Shown in pieces: positions 57,453-64,000 of a stretch of DNA of 64,000 bases. The stretch's first letter is position 1. Every line of letters starts with the position of its first letter. The DNA is taken from the NCBI GenBank assembly GCA_036924085.1, contig JAVGWX010000019.1, positions 19,158,293 to 19,222,292 of the forward strand, written 5' to 3'. The notes beneath the pieces were generated by a model. It was given only the letters and a program-made list of their open reading frames with translations, ran no database searches and had not been told where the DNA came from. A program made the position numbers and the translations under genes. Source of the stretch: Ariolimax columbianus (lineage: Eukaryota; Mollusca; Gastropoda; Stylommatophora; Arionidae).

Positions 57453-58014
57453 TTGTGATTCCTGATGCTTTGTTTTATTTCTTTATTTTGGATCTGCTTG
57501 GAAATATTTACAGAAAATTCGATTGTCATTTGTATAATTTTCTGTAATATTTTGTCTTCTTGACTGCTTTTCATTCCATACAAAGCAAAAGGTGACTACT
57601 GCAGTTGACCCCCTCATAGGAAGCCTGTACCAAAGCACTTACGTTCTCTCTTATAGTTGAGATTTCTGTAGCAAATAATTTCTCATGATTAAGTTGCTTT
57701 TCCCATTCGTAACCCTCTTTATTTACTTTTTAAATGCTTTGAAGTTTACAGTGGCTTTATTCTTTCCACTATATATTGTTTAATTACTTGATTCATAAAT
57801 ACTTTTGAAGTTTAATTTTTGCTTGCTTTTGTTTTTAGAATACATGTATGGTAAGCATGTTCAGTGAAAAGTGTTGTTTATGTATTAGAAAGTATAGGAA
57901 AAATGTACTTTCTTTTATTGTTTCTTTGTGCAGGTATTATTTTGCAGATAAAATCATTTTTAGTTTTTATTTTTCGAAAATGAAGTCTGTTCAGAATGTA
58001 TTGGACCTTTTAAG
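57453..58014. other. IFT46 3' UTR / downstream DNA
   Basis: AT-rich DNA after the stop codon. I see no perfect AATAAA within 560 bp; AAATAATT (57674) and CATAAATA (57796) are possible variant poly(A) signals. The transcript end cannot be fixed. Confidence 0.5.
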
Positions 58015-58750
58015 GTGAAAAAAAATAGTTACTCACCTGGAGTTCTGAAATACTCATCTCTTTTAAAGTACTTTCCTTGGGACTGCAAACACTTCTCTAA
58101 ATGGTCTCGCCATTGTTGGAAGAATTTCAGGAAGGCCTCTTTGGGAATAGAGTACAGCTGGGCCTTTGCATTCCAGCAAGTGTCTTCTTGTGACCCAAAT
58201 TGGGTCCATTTCAGCAGAATTTTCAGCTTGGGGAAGAGCCAAAAATGACAAGTAGCTGTGTTGAGGAATAGAAAAAGAGAGCCTGACAAACCAGAGGAAT
58301 GTTGTGTTTGGCCAAAAAGATCTCAATCAGATATGAAGAATTGGCAGTTGCATTTTCAAAATGGAGCTACCAAGTTCCTGTTACCCACATGTCTGGTCGT
58401 TTGCATTGCAAAACATCACGAAGGTGATGGATAACCTCTAGGTAGTACTCTTTGGTAATGTTTTGACCTTGTTTTACGTGCTCGAGATGCACCACACCAT
58501 GGGAGGAGACAAAGAGTACGGTCACAAATTATTTGACGTTCCTTCATTTCACAGCAGATGAAAATCCGATGGGTGCGCACTCGTTCACAGGCTGACTACC
58601 AACTACTGACACTCTCTGCAGAAAAAATTCACGCACTTGCATGAAGGCCCCGTCAGAAGACACGTCCCATGCTTCATTTGTTTTCGCAGGAAAAGAATTA
58701 AGGTCCGAAACTTTTTGAACAGGCCTCGCAATTGTAGAACTTGAAAAGAT
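58015..58750 (-). mobile_element. Mariner transposase remnant (second lineage)
   Basis: Minus strand, several frames. KQGQNITKEYYLEVIHHLRD, NATANSSYLI (degraded HDNA box), LAKHNIPLV and FWLFPKLKI are followed by the C-terminal WRDHLEKCLQSQGKYFKRD. This is the catalytic and C-terminal half of a mariner transposase, different from the 29.8/50.8 kb lineage. The catalytic DDD triad cannot all be located. Pseudogene. Confidence 0.87.
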
Positions 58751-59300
58751 TACAAATCTGCAATCCATGACCGACAGAAGAGACTGCAGAGCCCAACAGC
58801 AAGCAGAGAAACTCAGAAGACTGACAGACCATCCAATGCATCAGAGACTAAATACATTTGGAAATGGGAAACTAAAGCGGAGAAACTTTGCAGAAATAGC
58901 CAAAGCAAAAATGAGCAAAGACCCTATGAACACAGTAACAATACCAAAGCTCATCCCTACTGTACACAAACCCACATGGAAGCAGCATATCATTCTGGAG
59001 GTGATAGAAAATATACCAGGTATTTGAAACAAGAACAGCCAGACTGAAAAAGAAGAGACATAACCCTGAGGTACACAATGGAAAACTACCCAAGCATAGA
59101 CTGGACCCATGCATACACTGACGGTTCTGTAACAAACACAACACAGAACATAGGGGCAGGGGTATTCCTGAGCCTACCAAATGGTAGAAAAATAACACTG
59201 TCAGTGGCAACTGGAAAATTCTCAAGCAATTTCCCCCAGTTTGCAGCTTTCTTAATACAGTGTCCCAGCTCTGATTTATGATTTTCATTTTGACTTCTGC
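58740..59300 (+). mobile_element. RNase-H LINE fragment (linker and RNase H start)
   Basis: ITNLQSMTDRRDCRAQQQAE and KLRRLTDHPMHQRL are the post-RT linker. Then, in another frame (59078), WTHAYTDGSVTNTTQNIGAG and GVFLSLPNGRKITLS follow: an RNase H1-like N-terminal strand with the TDGS motif containing the first catalytic Asp. Confidence 0.85.
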
Positions 59301-59479
59301 GTTTCTTTGTCAAGTTGTCTTAGATTAGCGACAAAATAAATTGCATGGGAAGAGGGAGATTAGCGAGAAATTACGTCTTCTAAAAAAAGCAAAAGATATG
59401 GCAAGAGCAAACCCAATAATAAGTCAGACAGTAACTATGGACTAAAAACAAACACAAAATTCTACCATGGAAAAAAGCA

Positions 59480-59775
59480 AAACTTCCTAAGATGGTAGAA
59501 ATCATAGAGAGAATACAATATAAGGGAACACAAGACAGATTTGGAAAGGTAAATTATCACCCACTAGAAACATATAAACACATAAATACAGATGGCTCAG
59601 CTAACAAGTCACATCCAATGGAGGTGGAGGGGTCTATTACAAAGGAATGGATAACAAAAAACTAAAGTGCTAACAACAGAAACATACTCCATTAACTTAC
59701 GTGCAATAGTATTGGCACTCAGGGTTGCTTCTGAGTTTGCATTCCAAAATGAAGATATCCACCAAGAGAAAATAG
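59480..59775 (+). mobile_element. RNase-H LINE fragment, more decayed
   Basis: Around 59585 the sequence reads INTDGSANKS, a second RNase H start, then YKGMDNKKLK-type sequence with stops. Continued by the 60850-61095 piece. Confidence 0.6.
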
Positions 59776-59776
59776 C

Positions 59777-59857
59777 GACTACTGTCATTTCAGCTACTGT
59801 CATGTCAGCTACTGTCATGTCAGCTACTGTCATGTCAGCTACTGTCATGTCAGCTAG
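59777..59857. repeat. 15-bp tandem array (about 5 copies)
   Basis: AGCTACTGTCATGTC repeated head to tail; the first copy has TTTC. Confidence 0.95.
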
Positions 59858-59865
59858 TTAGTTTC

Positions 59866-60152
59866 GCAAGTGATGATGGCGATATCATCAGACAATTCTG
59901 TCTTGATGATGTAACTCTTGCTTGGATTATAGTGAGGAAGAGACTGCACTGGTCATCAGCCTCTCTCTGGTCCTGAGCTACCTTGGACTAGTGTCAAGAC
60001 ATAAATCAAGAGGACTGGAGGTAAATCAAGATGTAGGCACTCTGGTCCCACCTCCCCTGAGACTGGTAGCCACTTGAAACTTGCGGGAATTGATTGCCCA
60101 CCATTTTCGTTCATCGCAAGTGCCTTACCTCTTGACAACATTACCCACCATG
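59866..60152 (-). mobile_element. SINE A, near full-length
   Basis: Minus copy of 48952-49270: GATGATGGCGATATCATCAG, GTGAGGAAGAGACTGCACTG, CTTGCGGGAATTGATTGCCC (B-box region), GTGCCTTACCTCTTGAC. Confidence 0.88.
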
Positions 60153-60154
60153 TG

Positions 60155-60715
60155 AGCGATGTGTCGTGGACATGTTGCTAACCGGACAGGGCCCAATCTC
60201 TCCACGGACATGTTGCTAACCGGACAGGGCCCAATCTCTCAACGGCGATGTGTCATGGACATGTTGCTAACCGGACAGGGCCCAATCTCTCCACGGCGAT
60301 GTCATGGACATGTTGCTAACCGGACAGGGCCCAATCTCTCCACGGACATGTTGCTAACCGGACAGGGCCCAATCTCTCCACGGCGATGTGTCATGAACAT
60401 GTTGCTAACCGGACAGGGCCCAATCTCTCCACGGCGATGTATCATGGACATATAGCTAACCGGACAGGGTCCAATCTCTCCACGGCGATGTCGTGGACAT
60501 GTTGCTAACCGGACAAGCCCAATCTCTCCACGGCGATGTCGTGGACATGTTGCTAACCGGACAGGGCCCAATCTCTCCACGGCGATGTGTCATGGACATC
60601 TAGCTAACCGGACAGGGCCCAATCTCTCCATGGTGATGTGTCATGGACATCTAGCTAACCGGACAGGGTCCAATCTCTCCACGGCGATGTGTTGTGGACA
60701 TGTTGCTAACTGGAC
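60155..60715. repeat. ~50-bp tandem array (12 units, two lengths)
   Basis: Units CATGGACATGTTGCTAACCG plus GACAGGGCCCAATCTCTCCA and a variable GCGATGTGT linker. Lengths vary (about 39, 48 or 51 bp) through presence or absence of the linker. The array abuts the SINE A head. Confidence 0.94.
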
Positions 60716-60849
60716 AAGACTAGACTGCAGCCGATTACATCTAAAACAACGTGCAAATACAGATCTCAAGCCATGCATGTACGCATCCTGACACAGTTTA
60801 AAAATGGCACCCAATGTTAGTCATTCAGTGGATCTCTTCATACTGTATT

Positions 60850-61095
60850 GAAGACACAAGACAATTGCAGACAAGCTAGCAAAGTATGGAGGAGCTTCCC
60901 CACAAACAGACCTGATCATCACATACAATGAGGCAAAGACTATAATTAAAGCCAACTTCAGGGGCAAATGGACTGGTCAAGACCAAAAAATTTCCAATAG
61001 AAAGACAGCTACTTTGATTTAACTAGATAAGAGCAAGTAATCTTTGGACTGAGAACTGGGTCTAATATATCCAATCTAATCTATAAAGATGGAAC
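60850..61095 (+). mobile_element. RNase-H LINE fragment (end of RNase H and linker)
   Basis: Reads ADKLAKYGGASPQTDLIITY, NEAKTIIKANFRGKW and SEQVIFGLRTGSNISNLIY across one stop. It continues the element broken at 59480-59775, the gap being filled by a SINE and two tandem arrays. Confidence 0.78.
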
Positions 61096-61164
61096 TTTAG
61101 TTAGATTTTAATGCTTTGAGAGATTTTCAACTGAAGCATATGTTCATTGACAATTTCCAGGGGT

Positions 61165-61335
61165 CTTTTTAACCTAGTGGTTAGTGACACGGCTCACAAA
61201 CCAAACTTGCATGTGTTCGGATTCATGAATCAGCAAGGTCGTACCCCCATGGGAAGTTCACCTATTAAAAAACAATATTTGCTGAAGTCAGATGCACTGG
61301 TCCTTCAGGCACAAAAATAAACACAATGCAACATA
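61165..61335 (+). mobile_element. SINE F, decayed
   Basis: ACCTAGTGGTTAGTGACACG (A-box region), CATGGGAAGTTCACC, GCTGAAGTCAGATGCACTGG. Confidence 0.75.
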
Positions 61336-61399
61336 CTCAGCTTTAGGAATCAATAGTAATAATAATGTTTGCCTAGGCATATATGGCTCGTTGTGTCAA

Positions 61400-61920
61400 T
61401 CCACCACTACCATGTGCAACTGCTGAGGCTTGTAGCCAAACCTCGTTCAATGCCGAAGGATAGACTATCTGTCGGGGCAATGTAAACGGAGGTGGCCCCT
61501 CCCACGCCTTCATTCGGCCAGTGGGAGACCATTGTTACAGATAGCAGGCTTGGGCATGATCTGGTGAGCCAGACTTTCCGGTCCAGTCGAACCACGTGAC
61601 AAAACACAGATAGACGGCGGTGGACCAGAGTATCCGAGATGGACGGAAGACGCATCTTTGCAGACACCTCGACATTACAGACGAGATCGAACCACCTGTT
61701 ACCGGGGATGCTTCGCTACTTGTGCTTATGGAAGGCATTGATTCTTGATATGTCCTGTTGAAGTAGAATCCAAGTCTCTGATCCACACAGCAGGGCAGTA
61801 ATCACACATGTCTGATAAATACATATTTTGATATAGGAAACAAGACAAACGACAAAAACAACAGCAAATTACTAATCTGAGAACCGTAGATCCCCCGAGA
61901 ACTAGACTTCCCATTCATCA
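61400..61920 (-). mobile_element. LINE C-terminal fragment
   Basis: Minus frame SISDTLVHRRLSVFCHVVRL (FGH-like RLSVFCHV) and downstream basic/Trp-containing tail; upstream CSTAVYLCFVTWFD frame. Clade not assignable. Confidence 0.55.
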
Positions 61921-62049
61921 CAAATCCAATGTCATGGAATGGATAAATACATCTTTATGTATCAGTGATTGTGTGCTTTATTTGTGTCAGAAAACAAAGT
62001 TAACGACAATAGTAGCAAAGACAGTATTTTAAATGCTCAGAAAATACAT

Positions 62050-62310
62050 TAGTCTTTTAGTCTTAGTTGACCTGTACTTGTATAGGGGCAAAGCACCTGT
62101 GCAGGTCCCACCTTTGACGTGGACTGGATGTAGTTGGGAGGACTACAGTGGGCTAGGCTCGAGTAGCTTATTAATCTGCTAAGGAGGATGGTTAACTGAT
62201 GTACGAGTCCATCTTAAATAATATACTCAAACACTAGAACAAAGTAGACCGACAGCCTGTTAGGTGCTGTTTATGCTGCTCTTGACAAACCACCTAACCA
62301 TGGCTAGTTA
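62050..62310 (+). mobile_element. Dispersed repeat H
   Basis: GTCTTAGTTGACCTGTACTT, GGATGGTTAACTGATGTACG, CAAAGTAGACCGACAGCCTG. Confidence 0.85.
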
Positions 62311-62384
62311 TTATTTTAAATTTCCTGCGACTTACTAGCCCTGGGGGAAGGTACAAATAATTTTGATAAATTTGTAACTAGAAT

Positions 62385-62615
62385 TTTGTAATTTTGTCCA
62401 GGCTGTGGCCGTTAAGCCTACTCGTTTCGATTTCTAACTGCTGAGGGATTTTTAACATGCTCGCCACTGAACTTGGAAGTCAGATCTCACTACCCAGAGA
62501 TCAGGGGAATTTTTACCAGAAGGTCCATATAAAAACAATCCCAGTCTTCACCGGGTTTTGATCCTGTGACCTCCGCCACCCGAGGCAGACATCTTACCCC
62601 GAGACCACTGAAAAA
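62385..62615 (-). mobile_element. SINE D
   Basis: Minus copy: GGCCGTTAAGCCTACTCG, ATCAGGGGAATTTTTACCAG, GGGTTTTGATCCTGTGACCT, CATCTTACCCCGAGACCAC. Confidence 0.85.
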
Positions 62616-63280
62616 ATACGTACACCAAACAATGGAAGGATAGTGAAATAATCAGGAATCATACCAAAGACCTTGCAGCAATAAGGATATCATTTGGCAC
62701 ATATTTATTACATGACGACCTTTCACAACGATCAAATGGCGAAAGCTGACTTGGAATGGCCAAGTCTCAATGTCCAAGCATCTTACAAATAGGATACTAC
62801 AGGACACAGTACAAGGAAAACAAAGGTGGGAACATCTGAGAAAACGATAGGAATAAAATATCTATGAATAGGAGGCATAAAAAGCAACAGCAGATAAAGA
62901 GGGATGTTGCTAGATTGTGGAGGTGTCCAGCAGGGGTGACCCAATCTCAAGAGGACACGAACTGAACTCAATGTCTTTCAACATCTGGGAAGTTTATTTT
63001 GCCTGGGCTGTTCTATTCTGTTTTTCAGAATTGCATCTCCCATGTAATGTTAATAGGCTGTTCAGGTATTGAAAAGTAAAGATTTGTTGTGTGAACTATA
63101 AGCCTTAATAAATGACTAACATCTAAAAATGTTAACTACACATGGCTGTTAACCTACTTACTTCATTCGCACCACTAGAACTTTTCAGACTGTGATAAAC
63201 CATAATTTTTTTATTGCACAATAAATGTTACAAATTCATTTTATTTGATTATATGTTATTTTTTTGTTTTACATCACCAA
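62616..63280. other. No gene recognised
   Basis: Short frames only; part (62740-62990) may be further LINE debris, not confirmable. Confidence 0.35.
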
Positions 63281-63389
63281 AGACGAGAATTGCATTGGCA
63301 ATTACTAACCTCCAAGAATATCTGGATAGAATTAAGAAAAATAGTCGCTTCTCATGTATGGCCAATTACAATGTCTTTGTTCTGTTCGG

Positions 63390-63650
63390 TTATCCTGTTA
63401 TGCCTTTCAGTGACAGGTTATGAAGAGATCTCTCGAACAAGCCATACTGTGTGCCTCATGCACAGTGGCATTCACCTCCTCAGATATTTCTGTAAGCCAC
63501 CTTTTTCATGGTCAGCCTTTGTCCTTAAATCCATTGTATCTAAATAGCATTGCTTGTTGGGGGGTTCTGGGTGGTGGTAGTCTTGTTACATGGCCAAACT
63601 ATTTTGGTTGCATCGCTGTCGTTTAGTTAAGTCGAAGAATCAAGTTATTG
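63390..63650 (-). mobile_element. LINE C-terminal scrap
   Basis: Similar in order to 56600-56760 (TATGAAGAG, CTAAATAGCATTGCTTG, CATGGCCAAACTATTT). Low coding quality. Confidence 0.45.
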
Positions 63651-63777
63651 CACACGGTTTAACCCATAAGTGCGCCATTCTTCTCCATATATTTGGGAGA
63701 ATTTCAGCACAATGCACAAACTCCGTAGCACCGGGGAGGATCCCGTAATAGATTGGATAGATTTTAAACATAATTTT

Positions 63778-63830
63778 GAATTTTGACTGGGCAGCAGCCG
63801 TTAAACCTACTCTTTTCAATTTCCAACTGT
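63778..63830 (-). mobile_element. SINE D 3' end
   Basis: TGACTGGGCAGCAGCCGTTA, AACCTACTCTTTTCAATTTC as in 62395-62445. Confidence 0.7.
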
Positions 63831-63859
63831 CTTTTGATGTAGTCTAATACTGGTGTTAT

Positions 63860-64000
63860 TCCCACCAATCCACTGATCCTGTGCCTCCTTGTTCCCACCA
63901 ATCCACTGATCCTGTGCCTCCTTGTTCCCACCAATCCACTGATCCTGTGCCTCCTTGTTCCCACCAATCCACTGATCCTGTGCCTCCTTGTTCCCACCAA
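63860..64000. repeat. 33-bp tandem array, cut by the window end
   Basis: Unit GTTCCCACCAATCCACTGAT plus CCTGTGCCTCCTT, at least 4.3 nearly perfect copies. Starts inside LINE tail sequence (GTAGTCTAATACTGGTGTTA resembles 56775-56800). Confidence 0.95.

Noticed and set aside
58767..59110. Minus-strand frames over 58841-59288
   Set aside because: Shadows of the + strand RNase-H LINE, which has recognisable motifs.
60159..60580. Frames with repeated LTGQGPIS or CPVSNMS
   Set aside because: Artefact of the ~50-bp array next to SINE A.

Overview
The window is eukaryotic, animal nuclear DNA. It shows GT-AG introns, tRNA-derived SINEs, several non-LTR retrotransposon lineages, mariner and TTAA-inserting (piggyBac-like) DNA elements, and many minisatellites. 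Nothing looks prokaryotic, organellar or plasmid-borne. The style (IFT46 with an invertebrate-type N-terminus, many lophotrochozoan-looking LINE and SINE remnants) suggests a mollusc or other lophotrochozoan; that taxon guess is inference only.

One host gene can be reconstructed with confidence. It is a + strand orthologue of the ciliary intraflagellar transport complex B subunit IFT46, spread over at least 41.6 kb (15856-57452) in 11 recognisable coding exons. Splice phases agree across all ten introns and yield 360 codons plus a stop (1083 nt). The start-codon exon lies upstream of 15856 and was not identified. Less than 3% of the gene span is coding; the introns are mostly transposon debris and tandem repeats.

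Layout. 1-15.8 kb: intergenic or 5' intronic DNA with CR1/L2-like LINE fragments on the minus strand, RNase-H LINE tails, SINEs and AT-rich DNA. 15.9-25.6 kb: intron 1, with a mariner half-element and a 1.25 kb RTE-like LINE nested inside a CR1/L2-like LINE. 25.6-34.8 kb: exons 2-6, with TTAA elements, a palindromic mariner derivative and 50-, 55- and 27-bp arrays. 34.8-44 kb: exons 6-8, with a piggyBac remnant, a TIR-bounded mariner and a 73-bp array. 44.1-46.3 kb: a 61-unit, 37-bp minisatellite whose first unit is the exon 8 splice donor itself. 48.7-57.5 kb: exons 9-11, with a second palindromic mariner nested in a TTAA element and an inverted pair of TTAA MITEs in intron 10. 57.5-64 kb: downstream DNA with a mariner transposase remnant, a fragmented RNase-H LINE, a ~50-bp array, SINEs and a 33-bp array running off the end.

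The strongest recurring signal is local tandem amplification of sequence that is single-copy elsewhere in the window: LINE coding DNA (82, 86 and 56 bp), a SINE head (37 bp), a transposon terminus (50 bp), a dispersed repeat (73 bp) and a host exon-intron junction (37 bp). I found no undescribed multi-gene system. The unusual content is structural.
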